Shown piece after piece: positions 28,287-37,313 of a stretch of DNA of 64,000 nucleotides. The notes below the pieces were generated by a model. That model made no database searches. It saw nothing but the letters and a program-made list of their open reading frames with translations, and had not been told where the DNA came from. The first letter of the stretch is position 1, and each line of letters starts with the position of its first letter. The position numbers and the translations under genes were made by a program. This DNA comes from Hyphomicrobiales bacterium. Lineage in GTDB: Bacteria; Pseudomonadota; Alphaproteobacteria; Rhizobiales; Beijerinckiaceae. The stretch is taken from positions 21,267 through 85,266 of the forward strand of contig CANGIS010000007.1 in NCBI GenBank assembly GCA_947454055.1, read 5' to 3'.

Positions 28287-31200
28287 TCAGCCGACCGGCA
28301 AGATCACGTCCAGCGCCGCGCCGCGGCCGACCGTGTCACTCAACTGGTAAATCCGGACGGCGAGGCCCGTTTGCGGCAAGCCGAAATCCACCAGTTCCTG
28401 CGCCGCCGGATAAAGGATCGACGACCCGCCCGAACCCGCAAGCGTTCGGATCACCTTGCCCGCTTTGAGCACCTCCATCTCGTAGCGTTCGGTGCCTTCA
28501 TCCAGCGGAATTTCCGCCGCATCCCAAGCATCGGAATTGATTCGTGCGCGCCGCATGAAGGACACCGTCACCCCCGAAATGGAGCGCTTGGCCAGAGCAT
28601 TCATCGGCGAAAGGGGTTTTAGCGCATCGCCCCCCGCCAGCGTTGTCAAAGCAACCGCGGTGGGGTGCATGTAATCATAGGCGGAAGCCACCACACGCCA
28701 GTTCCAGTTTGCTCCCAGCGAGGACGAACCCGAGGCGATCGGCAGCAAAGCGCTATCCAGCACCACGACTTGGGCGCCCGCTTGCAAGGTGCGCGTTGCC
28801 CTTGCCTCGGAACCGCCTAACCCGCGGATTAACCGGCTCAACCGGTAGGTGTTGCTGGCCACCAGATCGGCTTGAGAAAAGCCGATGACTTCCCACGTCC
28901 CGTCCGGTCCTTGCAGGCCGAGCGCCGCCTCACCCGCCAAGGCCGAAAGATCTCCGGGCGAGGAGAGTTGGCCCGATCCCAGCGCCACCGTCACGGCATT
29001 GTCCAAATCCCAACGCCAGAGCGGGCCCGCCCCGAGAACGCTGGTTGTTACCCCCGTTGTTGCCGGCCGGTTGATGGTTCCAAACATCGACCAGCTCGCA
29101 CCATCGGGCGAACGCCACACCGTCAGACTACCGGGCCATGGGTCGGCGGCGGCTGCCAAGGCTTGCAAAACCGGCGTATCGCCCTTGATCGTCGGCACAT
29201 CGACGACGATGATTTTCGGCTGCCCTGCCACCGTCGGTGCCTTGATGCCTTGCGGCACCATGCTGCCGGCTGTCAGATCCCCCGACACGACATCAATCGA
29301 ATGGGCCTCGATTTCCCGCACCCCGCGATCGGTAATGCGGTCGATGCGAAATACCCCGGTATGCCCGATCGCATCGAGCGCTAGGCAATCGCCGGGCTCA
29401 AGCGCCATCAGCCCGGGACGAACCACCAATTTCGCGCGCTCGCGTCCGGCCCACGCATCATGCAACATGAAATCCGCCAGCCTTTGCGCATCCGCCCGCG
29501 TGGTCACGACCGACGGATCGCTGGTTGTCTCGCGTTTGCTGGTCACCGCCAAGCGGCGCGAGGCGGCGGTTGCTTGCCGATAATCATTCTCGGAATCAGA
29601 AAAGCCGATCCGCACCTCGCGCGGCAATTCGCTCTCCTGCATCCGCGTAATCGTCGCCAACGCGTTGTTTTTATCCGCGATGACATCGTCGGATTGCAAC
29701 ATCGTGATCACGCGCGGATCATGCCCTACAAACCGCAGCGAGCCTGTGGAAGCCAGCGCATCAAAGCGATACAAATTGGCCAGAGGTTCCAGTGCCGAAC
29801 GGGCGGAAGACGGCGCGGTGATCGCATAGCCATCGAGAAACCCGTCGACGCGAATAGCGTCGGCTGCCACACCGAAATCATCGAGAATAGCGGCGATCAA
29901 GCCGTCGGTCGGCAAGCCTTCGAGCCGTCCATTCAGCCAATGGCCGGTTTGCCAATTGGTCGCGTCGGCCCACGCCCCGCTCATCGACGGAAAAGCGGAA
30001 AAAGGCCGAGCATCCCACGCCCAGAGCGCCAACCGGGATGGGTCAACCATCCGCCCGCCATAGATCGGCGAGACCGGATTATCCGCATGATCGAACTCTG
30101 GCGAGGCCGGATCAAACCGCCGCATCACGGCGTCGATAAACCGGCTTTGAACGAGATCGTCCCGGCTGCCGCGCGAGAAGGGCGGCAAGGCGTTTTCCAC
30201 CGATTTGGCATCGGGAAAGGCGTTGGGCCCGTTGCCCCCGCGATCAACCGCGGGACAGCCGAATTCGGTAAACCAGATCGGCTTGGAGGCAGGCACCCAT
30301 GGCGTCGATACCGCCAGCTCCTTGCCACCGACGCGTTCGACATGCGGCTTTGACCACCAATTGACGAGATCCTTCTTCCGCCACACCCAAGGCTTGTTCG
30401 CCAACCCGTCGGTAATCGGCGTGCGGATCTGCGCCAGCCGGTCGGCGTCAGACGCATAGTACCAGTCATAGGCCTCGCCGGAAGCAAAGCGCTGCCGGAG
30501 ATAGTCGGGATCGGCGCTAGAGCGTGCCAGCGCCGCATCGGCATGGTCTGAACCATCGCGCCAATCGGACACCGGCCAATAGACATCGATCCCCACGGCA
30601 TCAAGGGCAGGCGAGGCCCAGAGAGAATCAAGCGGAAACCGCAGATCACCCGATGGCGTCACCCGGGGGCCATATTCGGTCCAATCCGCGCCATAAACGA
30701 TTTTGGTGCCCGCCCCGAGCACGGCTTTGACGTCCACAGCCAATGCGGCCAATTGACCGACCGCCGGAAACACGCCCACAGCACTTTCAATACCGGTTAA
30801 TCCGACGAGTTCAGAGCCGATCAGGAACGCATCCACACCGCCCGCCATTCGGCACAGCGTCGCATAATGCAGCACCATGCGCCGCCAGCTCCATTCTTGC
30901 GGTCCGGCATAGTGGACGGTTTCGTCCGCTGGCGAAAAATGCGCGGGCTTCGCCGAGCCGAAAAAGGCCCGCACCTGTTGCGTTGCCAAAGCGTTGCCGT
31001 AGGGCGAACCCGCCAACCCCGGGGCGGGATCGCATGTCATCCTGCCACGCCAGGGAAAGGCCGGTTGCATCGAGCCCGCCGCATAGGGATTGGGCAAGAG
31101 ATTGGCCGGCGGAATATCCATCATCGCAAACGGATAAAAGGTCACCGCGATGCCGCGTGATTTAAGATAGGCAATCGCCCGCAGCACCGACGCATCCGAG

Positions 31201-32195
31201 GGCGTGCCGCCATAGGCCGAATTGCCGTCGACCTGCGACACCAGCCGCGCATTGCCGCGTTCAAGCCCGTTGACCCGCCACACCGTTTCGACCGTCGCCT
31301 TTGACAGGCTATCGACCCGTGGTGCTATCGTGCACTTGCCGCAGCGCAAATCATCACCAAACCACGAGACGACAAGCTGCACCGACGTCAGTTCGGGGCA
31401 TAGCGCGAGAAGCTGATCGATTGACGCGAGAAAATCACTCGCATGGGTCAATTCATGGCGGTTTTCGCTCGTCGTTGTCCCCGACCCGTTCGACGTTGTC
31501 ACCGCGATCGTGTCATAGACAAATTCGCCCGCACCGGGAATGAGATTGACCGAGCGGATACGCGTGCGCGGACCATCCACCGGCCGCACGATTTCGAACG
31601 AGAATTGCGGCACGCGGTTACCATAATCCGCTAACGGCAACCCTTCAAAAACGACATAAGCCAACCCGCGATAGGCGGGCGCATGATCGGCCCCCTCTTT
31701 CGCAACGATCAGCGGATCGGGCATTTGTGTTTCATCGCCCCGATAGACACGGATCGTCAGTCCGGTCCAGTCGATCAGCTTGCCATTGGCCCAGATGCGG
31801 CGAACATAGCCGATCGGCCCTTCACACAATCCAACCGCCAGATTGGCCGAATAGGAATAGGTCTGCGTCGTTGATCCGGCAGACCCGCCGCCGCCCTTGC
31901 CGCTGCCATTTTTCTGGTCATTGACAATCTCGGAAAAGCGCGTCGCCCAGATGATCTGACCGCCAAGCCGCACCCGCCCGTAAACGCGTGGAATCGCAGC
32001 CCCTTCGGTCGAGGATAGGCCAGCCATTTCGGTCAGGCGATGACCATCGCGCACTGCTGAGGTGCCGCCAAACAACGAGCGATCCACCGAACTGCCAAAC
32101 GCTCCGCCAATCGCATTGCCGAGCATGGCGCCCATCGGGCCGCCGAGCATTCCGCCAATCGCGCCGCCCGCTGCTTGTAAGACGAGTGTAGTCAT
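28287..32195 (-). CDS. GTA gp15, megatron/host-specificity protein
   Basis: Large tail-tip protein of 1302 residues, the family that forms the distal tail tube and cell-wall-piercing complex. A glycine-rich hydrophobic N terminus (AAGGAIGGMLGGPMGAMLGN) precedes a gp27-like hub region. A GTA TIM-barrel-like glycoside hydrolase domain lies around residues 390-760, with TFYPFAMMDIPPANL, FLIGSELVGLTG, KIVYGADWTEYGP and PIWFTEFGCPAVDRGG. The C-terminal third is the long Rcc01698-type region. The ATG at 32195 overlaps the gp14 stop by 4 bases (ATGA); the frame is open further upstream without family character. Full length. Confidence 0.94.
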   Translation of the reverse strand: MTTLVLQAAGGAIGGMLGGPMGAMLGNAIGGAFGSSVDRSLFGGTSAVRDGHRLTEMAGLSSTEGAAIPRVYGRVRLGGQIIWATRFSEIVNDQKNGSGKGGGGSAGSTTQTYSYSANLAVGLCEGPIGYVRRIWANGKLIDWTGLTIRVYRGDETQMPDPLIVAKEGADHAPAYRGLAYVVFEGLPLADYGNRVPQFSFEIVRPVDGPRTRIRSVNLIPGAGEFVYDTIAVTTSNGSGTTTSENRHELTHASDFLASIDQLLALCPELTSVQLVVSWFGDDLRCGKCTIAPRVDSLSKATVETVWRVNGLERGNARLVSQVDGNSAYGGTPSDASVLRAIAYLKSRGIAVTFYPFAMMDIPPANLLPNPYAAGSMQPAFPWRGRMTCDPAPGLAGSPYGNALATQQVRAFFGSAKPAHFSPADETVHYAGPQEWSWRRMVLHYATLCRMAGGVDAFLIGSELVGLTGIESAVGVFPAVGQLAALAVDVKAVLGAGTKIVYGADWTEYGPRVTPSGDLRFPLDSLWASPALDAVGIDVYWPVSDWRDGSDHADAALARSSADPDYLRQRFASGEAYDWYYASDADRLAQIRTPITDGLANKPWVWRKKDLVNWWSKPHVERVGGKELAVSTPWVPASKPIWFTEFGCPAVDRGGNGPNAFPDAKSVENALPPFSRGSRDDLVQSRFIDAVMRRFDPASPEFDHADNPVSPIYGGRMVDPSRLALWAWDARPFSAFPSMSGAWADATNWQTGHWLNGRLEGLPTDGLIAAILDDFGVAADAIRVDGFLDGYAITAPSSARSALEPLANLYRFDALASTGSLRFVGHDPRVITMLQSDDVIADKNNALATITRMQESELPREVRIGFSDSENDYRQATAASRRLAVTSKRETTSDPSVVTTRADAQRLADFMLHDAWAGRERAKLVVRPGLMALEPGDCLALDAIGHTGVFRIDRITDRGVREIEAHSIDVVSGDLTAGSMVPQGIKAPTVAGQPKIIVVDVPTIKGDTPVLQALAAAADPWPGSLTVWRSPDGASWSMFGTINRPATTGVTTSVLGAGPLWRWDLDNAVTVALGSGQLSSPGDLSALAGEAALGLQGPDGTWEVIGFSQADLVASNTYRLSRLIRGLGGSEARATRTLQAGAQVVVLDSALLPIASGSSSLGANWNWRVVASAYDYMHPTAVALTTLAGGDALKPLSPMNALAKRSISGVTVSFMRRARINSDAWDAAEIPLDEGTERYEMEVLKAGKVIRTLAGSGGSSILYPAAQELVDFGLPQTGLAVRIYQLSDTVGRGAALDVILPVG

Positions 32196-32638
32196 GGCCG
32201 ATCTCTCCGGTCGGGAAAACGAAACGCATAGGCAAGACGCGCCCGCCACAGCCCCAGCGTGACCTCGGCCACAACAGCCCCTTCATGCGCATGCACCATC
32301 GTGTCAGGCCCCGTCGCTATGCCGACATGCTTGGCGGGCAGATGGTCGCGCCAGCGAAACATCAGCACGTCGCCGGCTTGGCGTTGATCGAGCGGAATGT
32401 CCTGCAAATGCCGCCGTGCCGCATCGCGCAACCGCTCCTCGCCCGGCGGCTCGACCCAGCCCCGCTGATAGGGTCCAGGGTCTTCCGGCTCCTCGCCATA
32501 AAGTGCCCGCCACACGCCGCGGATCAGCCCGAGGCAATCGCATCCCACACCCTTGAGCGAAGCCTGATGCTGATAGGGCGTGCCGATCCATGTCCGCGCC
32601 TCGGCGATAATGACGGAGGGTTCGTTGCCATTGCTCAT
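32192..32638 (-). CDS. GTA gp14, NlpC/P60 cell-wall peptidase
   Basis: Tail-tip peptidase of 148 residues, expected to cut peptidoglycan cross-links during DNA delivery. The catalytic cysteine is in KGVGCDCLGLI and the histidine in AKHVGIAT; VHAHEG follows. Start and stop overlap gp13 and gp15 by 4 bases each, so translation is coupled. Length matches GTA gp14. Confidence 0.93.
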   Translation of the reverse strand: MSNGNEPSVIIAEARTWIGTPYQHQASLKGVGCDCLGLIRGVWRALYGEEPEDPGPYQRGWVEPPGEERLRDAARRHLQDIPLDQRQAGDVLMFRWRDHLPAKHVGIATGPDTMVHAHEGAVVAEVTLGLWRARLAYAFRFPDRRDRP

Positions 32639-33510
32639 CGGAAGAAACTCCCGCCATCCATACCCGGCGTGCCGTCGCTCACCGTCAGGATAACGAAATC
32701 ATTGCCCGGCATATGCGGAAAACCACGAAAATTGATCGTATTGCCAAAACGGGTCCGGCAGGTCGAAAATTGCTTGTCGCATCCCGCCCTGAGCGACACG
32801 CCATCGCCCACCTGTATCGGTAGCCCCATCGGCTGCCAAAGCGTCAAAACCACGCCACCCGAACGCACCGCTTGCGCCCGAATTTCGACTCTGACTCCCG
32901 CGTTGCCGCCGCTGGTAAACCTCACTTGTCCGCCGGCAAAAAAGCCGTCCGGGAACGAGCCTGCGACACCCACCGATAACCGCCCATCGGTGGAGATCAC
33001 CGCCCCGTCATAGCGATAGGCAGCGCTATCAAGTGCTACGCCACATTGGGCATCCCCCAGATCAGCCGAACAACCCAGACGGAACAAACGCCCGCGCTCC
33101 TCGTCGAGCTGAAACGACAGGCTGCGGATTTCAGCCATAAAGGCTTGGCCCATCCGGCGAATTTCGCCGATCGCGCCACGCTCGAGCAACACCCGCTGAT
33201 CAGGCGTCGTCCAATCGACGAGATAAAGATCGATCATCGCCCCGTCATAGCGGCCATTGGCAATATCGGCCTCGGTAATACCGGGCGAGGACAAGGCGCC
33301 CGAAGCCTCGCCGCCCGTGATCGCAAAGCCCAATTCGGCCTGCATATCGGCGGCCTCAAGCCCCGTTCCGGCGGCATAGGCAACGCCGTCAAAGGAGAGA
33401 TCGCGGTCATGGTCGGTGAAGCCTAAAACGACCCCGTCACGGCGGGTCAATCGCCAGCAGCGCGCGGCCGTCATCGCGCCACCCGAAAGGGTTGCGGGTA
33501 TGGTTCGCAT
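32635..33510 (-). CDS. GTA gp13, tail hub protein (DUF2163)
   Basis: Tail hub protein of 291 residues with the DUF2163 N terminus (GFTDHDRDLSFDGVAYAAG) and a C-terminal FAD-like half. Four cysteines stand in two pairs, LGCSADLGDAQCG and AGCDKQFSTCRTRFGN, the spacing expected for metal or iron-sulfur binding; the corresponding hub of R. capsulatus GTA was reported to bind an iron-sulfur cluster. The start at 33510 has GGAG about ten bases upstream; an ATG 12 codons later is possible. It overlaps gp14 by 4 bases. Confidence 0.92.
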   Translation of the reverse strand: MRTIPATLSGGAMTAARCWRLTRRDGVVLGFTDHDRDLSFDGVAYAAGTGLEAADMQAELGFAITGGEASGALSSPGITEADIANGRYDGAMIDLYLVDWTTPDQRVLLERGAIGEIRRMGQAFMAEIRSLSFQLDEERGRLFRLGCSADLGDAQCGVALDSAAYRYDGAVISTDGRLSVGVAGSFPDGFFAGGQVRFTSGGNAGVRVEIRAQAVRSGGVVLTLWQPMGLPIQVGDGVSLRAGCDKQFSTCRTRFGNTINFRGFPHMPGNDFVILTVSDGTPGMDGGSFFR

Positions 33511-33528
33511 GATCAGGACTCCGATCGT

Positions 33529-34167
33529 TCAGGGAATAATTTCGACCAGCGGGATTTTGGGAATTTCACCCGCCACGAAAGCGGCGAAATCGATGCTGAG
33601 CTGATCCGTATCAAAGCGCACCGGTACATCGAACTGGAAGCCTGCGGTGATGGTTGCCCCCGTCGCGGGCGGCTGGACAAATGTCAGCTTTCCCGAGGTT
33701 GCATCGACGTTCACTGCCGCGCCAAGGGCTACTTCGCTGCCCTTCACCGCCACCCGCACCGAGCCCGCCACCGGCTTCGTTATCGTTCGCACATAGGGCG
33801 CAAACGCCCCGCCATAGGTCTTGGTCAATTGAAACTGCGTGGTCGTGCCATCGCCCGTGCCGATCACTTGATCCTGCGGCGCAGGCGTTTGCCCGAGACT
33901 GCACGATTGAAAGTCGATGCGGTCCCGCCAGCGAAAGCCATAAAGCCTGCCGCGCCTTTCCTCGAAAAAGTTGACCACACCGGCCAATTCCGTCAGCGTT
34001 TTTACGCCCGAGCCGGCATCGTAGGACCGGCGGGAATCGGCCCAGCGCGCGATGCGTTCCTCGCGGCCCGATCCGGTGATGACGATTTCGGTTTTCCGCT
34101 CCGGCCCGCCGCTGCCCGAAAGCGCAACCGAGATCGGAAACAAAATATCGTGAAACGCAACAGGCAT
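33529..34167 (-). CDS. GTA gp12, distal tail protein (DUF2460/TIGR02217)
   Basis: Distal tail protein of 212 residues linking tail tube and hub. The family start FHDILFPISVALSGSGGPERKTEI is followed by the SRRSYDAGSGVKTL motif, then FFEERRGRLYGFRWRDRIDF and the KTYGGAFAPYVRTITKPV region. The upstream gene gp10.1 stops 3 bases before, so there is no room for the tape-measure gene that normally lies between them. Confidence 0.94.
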   Translation of the reverse strand: MPVAFHDILFPISVALSGSGGPERKTEIVITGSGREERIARWADSRRSYDAGSGVKTLTELAGVVNFFEERRGRLYGFRWRDRIDFQSCSLGQTPAPQDQVIGTGDGTTTQFQLTKTYGGAFAPYVRTITKPVAGSVRVAVKGSEVALGAAVNVDATSGKLTFVQPPATGATITAGFQFDVPVRFDTDQLSIDFAAFVAGEIPKIPLVEIIP

Positions 34168-34170
34168 GGT

Positions 34171-34488
34171 TCAACTCCCATCAGCATGGTCGGGAAAGGC
34201 GGCCATCAAGGCCGCAAGGGTCGAGCGGTCCGGTGGCCCCGCCACGTGGCTCAGCGGTCGCGGCAGAGCGGCGGCCAATTCGCGCGGCGTCATGGTCCAG
34301 AACGCCTGAGAAGATAGCCGCAGGACACCGAAGCCGAAGCGCATCGCTTCGTCCCAGGGAAAGGCGCGCGGGTGGGCGGACGCGCCTTTGCCCTCCCCTC
34401 CGGATCCTGCGGCGATCAGGGGTTTGGCGGCACGTCCTCGCTTTGTCCAAAACTGGCGTGCAGCAACCGCGCGGCAATCGCAGCCCAT
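34171..34488 (-). CDS. GTA gp10.1, tail assembly chaperone
   Basis: Short tail-assembly-chaperone-like protein recognised by FPWDEAMRFGFGVLRLSS followed by QAFWTMTPRELAAAL and an end LAALMAAFPDH. The start is unclear. The ATG at 34488 would overlap gp10 by 73 bases. A CTG at 34419 forms a CTGA overlap with the gp10 stop and would give 82 residues. The ATG at 34344 would cut away the conserved FPWDEA. No ATG, GTG or TTG lies where coupling would predict. A strong GGAGGGGAGG stretch lies just inside the gene. Confidence 0.78.
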   Translation of the reverse strand: MGCDCRAVAARQFWTKRGRAAKPLIAAGSGGEGKGASAHPRAFPWDEAMRFGFGVLRLSSQAFWTMTPRELAAALPRPLSHVAGPPDRSTLAALMAAFPDHADGS

Positions 34489-34748
34489 TGCCCGACGCCA
34501 CCCTCGATCTTGAGCGCTGCCACCTCGTCATCGGAGAGCGTTTCGCCTGCCCCCCGAAGGCCGGCACCGATCAGCGCAATAAGATCGCCAGCCGATAACC
34601 GCCCTTTGGCAAAGCGGGCGCCCAACTCGGTCAGGTCCGCCGCATGGAGCCGGTGTTCGAGCTCCGCAAGGGCTCCCAAGGTCAGGCACAAAACCCGTCT
34701 TTTGCCCTCGATCTCGGCTTCAATTTCGCCCCGTCTTGCATTGGCCAT
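34416..34748 (-). CDS. GTA gp10, tail assembly protein
   Basis: Protein of 110 residues of the GTA gp10 family (gene transfer agent family protein), a probable tail assembly chaperone. It has GEIEAEIEGKRRVLCLTLGALAELE and FAKGRLSAGDLIALIGAGLRGAG, then DEVAALKIEGG. The ATG at 34748 has GGGAGG nearby and lies 32 bases after the gp9 stop. The gene overlaps the most upstream possible start of gp10.1. Confidence 0.88.
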   Translation of the reverse strand: MANARRGEIEAEIEGKRRVLCLTLGALAELEHRLHAADLTELGARFAKGRLSAGDLIALIGAGLRGAGETLSDDEVAALKIEGGVGQWAAIAARLLHASFGQSEDVPPNP

Positions 34749-34780
34749 TCCACCCTCCCGAAAACCGGTTGCCGCTCGCC

Positions 34781-35194
34781 TCAAGAAAGGGCGGTAAACG
34801 CGATCGCGCCCGCGCTTTCCACCGTCAGATCGAACATCACCCCTTGCGCATGGTCGGCCTTGTAGACGAGGGCCGTGATCACAAACGCGCCTTGCAAGGT
34901 GCCAAATCCGGGCACGATGAATTGGAAGCTTTTGACAAGCCCCGCAAAGAAACTTTGCTGCATCAGCGCATCGGAAGCTGCATCTTTAAAAATACCCGTC
35001 CCGGTGATGGTCGCATGCCGCGCGCCGGCACCTGCCAGCAATTCGCGCCAACGGCCGACCGAATCCTGATCGGTCACATCGACGGCATCGGCGTTAAACG
35101 TGAGCTGCCGTGTTCGCAGTCCCGCCACCGTGACAAAATTGCCCGTGCCGTCGTCAAGTTTCACCAACAGATCTTTGCCCGCTTGAGCCGCCAT
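34781..35194 (-). CDS. GTA gp9, major tail protein (TP901-1 family)
   Basis: Tail tube subunit of 137 residues. The family pattern is clear: GKDLLVKLDDGTGNFVTVAG, VDVTDQDSVGRWRELLAGAG, ATITGTGIFKDAASDALM, and FIVPGFGTLQGAFVITAL. The ATG at 35194 is directly preceded by GGAGGTTTTA. It lies 25 bases after gp8 and 32 before gp10. Confidence 0.94.
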   Translation of the reverse strand: MAAQAGKDLLVKLDDGTGNFVTVAGLRTRQLTFNADAVDVTDQDSVGRWRELLAGAGARHATITGTGIFKDAASDALMQQSFFAGLVKSFQFIVPGFGTLQGAFVITALVYKADHAQGVMFDLTVESAGAIAFTALS

Positions 35195-35219
35195 TAAAAC
35201 CTCCGTCAAAAGATAAAAA

Positions 35220-35630
35220 TCAGATCAGCGGTTCGCTGAACGCCTCAAGCATCACGCTCGCCCGACGCAATCCATCTTTGGTGGGGCGTCCCACCTCTTG
35301 GGAGGTAACGCGCAATGCGATCAACCGGTGCCCGTCGAGCACGGGTCGCGCCCCGTCGAGCAAACCGGCGCACCAGTGTGCAATGCCCAGCGCCTCGGAA
35401 TCGCCGCCCTGCCGCGACCACACATTGAGCGAAAAACTGTGTTGATGGCCGTGGTCATACCCCGCCGACCAATCATCCGCCTTCGCCTCGCCAAAGGTCA
35501 CATAGGGCGGCGTTACACCGGCGGGCGTCTCGTCATACACGTTAGGCCCGCCCAACAGCGACAGCAACGTCGCATCGCTCGTCAGCAAACCTTGCACCGC
35601 GGCGCGCATCGCCAAAATCGGACTCGTCAT
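35220..35630 (-). CDS. GTA gp8, tail terminator (DUF3168)
   Basis: Tail terminator/head-tail joining protein of 136 residues, DUF3168 family. Visible motifs are PILAMRAAVQGLLTSDATLL, NVYDETPAGVTPPYVTFGE and HQHSFSLNVWSRQGGDSEAL. The ATG at 35630 overlaps the gp7 stop by 4 bases. A much longer open frame runs upstream to 36053 but is the shadow of gp7. Confidence 0.92.
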   Translation of the reverse strand: MTSPILAMRAAVQGLLTSDATLLSLLGGPNVYDETPAGVTPPYVTFGEAKADDWSAGYDHGHQHSFSLNVWSRQGGDSEALGIAHWCAGLLDGARPVLDGHRLIALRVTSQEVGRPTKDGLRRASVMLEAFSEPLI

Positions 35631-35962
35631 GGCTTGATCTCCTCGCAAGTGCAGATCAGACGGCGCCGCCGATCGTCGGGATCCTGCACGCCGCGAATGA
35701 GAAAAATCTGCGCCCCGCGGCGCAAGCGTTGTTTGGTGGTAAGCCCCGCAAGAAAGCGCAGCGTCACCCGATGCGTCACCGTCTGGCCAATCTGCTCGGC
35801 CTCCAGCCTTTGCTGCGCGTTGAGTGTCGTAACATCGCCCCACAGCGTCGAAAGCACCGCCCAGCTGCGGATCACGCCGCCTGCGGTATCGGGTGTCTCG
35901 ACGGGGCCTTCGAGCACGAGCCTTGCGCGCAGCCCGCCCACCGGCAATTTGGCCATACTCAT
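35627..35962 (-). CDS. GTA gp7, head-tail adaptor/stopper
   Basis: Head closure protein of 111 residues. It begins AKLPVGGLRARLVLEGPVETPD and has the beta-barrel pattern VIRSWAVLSTLWGDVTTL and QTVTHRVTLRFLAGLTTKQRL typical of phage head-tail adaptors. The start overlaps gp6 by 4 bases and the stop overlaps gp8 by 4 bases. An ATG two codons downstream is an alternative start. Confidence 0.92.
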   Translation of the reverse strand: MSMAKLPVGGLRARLVLEGPVETPDTAGGVIRSWAVLSTLWGDVTTLNAQQRLEAEQIGQTVTHRVTLRFLAGLTTKQRLRRGAQIFLIRGVQDPDDRRRRLICTCEEIKP

Positions 35963-36531
35963 ACCCTCCGCATCTGATAGGGGGCGAGAAGGCGCGCAAT
36001 TTCGTCGGGCCAGCGCAACGGCACGGCGGTCGGCTCATCGCCGCGGTTTTCAAACCAGAAGGCGACGAGCATTTTCAGCGCCAGTTTCAAAGGCTCCGGA
36101 ACCGCCGCGCCATCATCGCCATAGCCCGCCACCAGATCGATCTCGATGCCCGCCATTGGCCGCATCGGCGCCGGTTGTCGCTTCAACAGCACCAGACGCG
36201 GCTTTTGGCTGGCCGATGCCCCGACCAGAAATTCAGCCCCGTTCAACGCGGTGGTCGAGCCATCCGCGTTATAAACCCGCGCCGCCGCCAAGGACGATAC
36301 CGGCGCCAGCGGTACATCGATAAAGGGCCGATCCGGCCATTCATCCAGCACCAGACGCCAGCTCTGCGTGATCAGGGCTTTGGCGCTGATGGTTTCGACC
36401 GACAGACGGGCGGAGATGATCAGGGCAGCGATCAACCCGTCCTCGTCGATGCCGTCGATCTTGAGCCAGTCCTTCATATCGGCGAGCGAAACCGGCTCCC
36501 GTGCGGGGCCCTTAAGGAGCGTGAGCGGCAT
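35959..36531 (-). CDS. GTA gp6, head-tail connector
   Basis: Connector (gp6-like) protein of 190 residues forming the ring below the portal. It has PVSLADMKDWLKIDGIDEDG, LIISARLSVETISAKAL and the tryptophan-rich ITQSWRLVLDEWPDR. The ATG at 36531 has GAAGGAAG upstream; the frame extends to 36591 without support. Upstream the opposite-strand protease gene separates it from the capsid gene by about 780 bases, so it needs either a long read-through transcript or its own promoter. Confidence 0.92.
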   Translation of the reverse strand: MPLTLLKGPAREPVSLADMKDWLKIDGIDEDGLIAALIISARLSVETISAKALITQSWRLVLDEWPDRPFIDVPLAPVSSLAAARVYNADGSTTALNGAEFLVGASASQKPRLVLLKRQPAPMRPMAGIEIDLVAGYGDDGAAVPEPLKLALKMLVAFWFENRGDEPTAVPLRWPDEIARLLAPYQMRRV

Positions 36532-36581
36532 GGGTTGAACTTCCTTCTGGTGATCGCGCGCAAGGCTTGATAAAAGCCTCC

Positions 36582-37313
36582 ATGCGCTCAAAATTATGGT
36601 CCTTGCTTGCAGCCTCAGGCGCTGCGTTCCTGATCGCGACCCGCGTGGCCTTAGCCGTCGTCAACGGGCAGGATGACCCGTCGCTGGCGCGCTATGCGGT
36701 GATGGTGCTGGATGACCACGGCAATATGTGCACCGGCGCCGTCGTGACCCAGCAAGCCATCCTCACCGCCGCCCATTGCGTCACCGACGGCAAGGATTGG
36801 CGGATCTTCTGGCGCGGCCCCGACAATGCGCCGGTGCTGGTCAAGCCCCTTACCGTCCGCGTCCATCCCGGCTTTGTTCACAATACCCACGGGTCGCAAA
36901 ACCGTTCGATCGATCTGGCGATCGTTACCCTCGACGAGCCGCTGCCCACCCTCTTTGCGCCGATACCGCTATCGGACGACATAAGGCTCGCACCGGGCGA
37001 TCCGGTCAGCGTGGCGGGATACGGCTTTTCCGAGGAGAAAAACCGCAAGACGCTTGGCACCATGCGCCGCGCCGATCTCGCGGTGATCGAGCCTTTCGGC
37101 CATAGCACCGTTCTGGTCTGGCTTTCCGATCCCGCCCAGTCGGGCGCAGGAGGATGCCAGGGTGATAGCGGTGGCCCGTTGCTCTATCAGGGGGCCTTGA
37201 TCGCGATCACCTTCGAGACGACGGGGAACGGCAAACGCGATTGCGGGGTTCTGACACAAGGCACGCTCATCGCCCCGCACCGCGACTGGATTTTGAAGTC
37301 GATGGCACCTTAG
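36582..37313 (+). CDS. Secreted trypsin-like serine protease, antisense within the GTA cluster
   Basis: Trypsin-family (S1) protease of 243 residues with an N-terminal signal peptide (LLAASGAAFLIATRVALA). The catalytic triad is visible: His in ILTAAHCVTD, Asp in SIDLAIVTL and Ser in GCQGDSGGPLL, with paired cysteines. It is the only plus-strand gene in the GTA cluster, placed between gp5 and gp6. Its stop TAG overlaps the capsid gene stop TAA in convergent fashion (37310-37313). The ATG at 36582 is preferred over a TTG at 36567. GC is like that of its neighbours. It is expected in the periplasm or outside the cell, so a direct role in particle assembly is not obvious. Confidence 0.9.
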   Translation: MRSKLWSLLAASGAAFLIATRVALAVVNGQDDPSLARYAVMVLDDHGNMCTGAVVTQQAILTAAHCVTDGKDWRIFWRGPDNAPVLVKPLTVRVHPGFVHNTHGSQNRSIDLAIVTLDEPLPTLFAPIPLSDDIRLAPGDPVSVAGYGFSEEKNRKTLGTMRRADLAVIEPFGHSTVLVWLSDPAQSGAGGCQGDSGGPLLYQGALIAITFETTGNGKRDCGVLTQGTLIAPHRDWILKSMAP

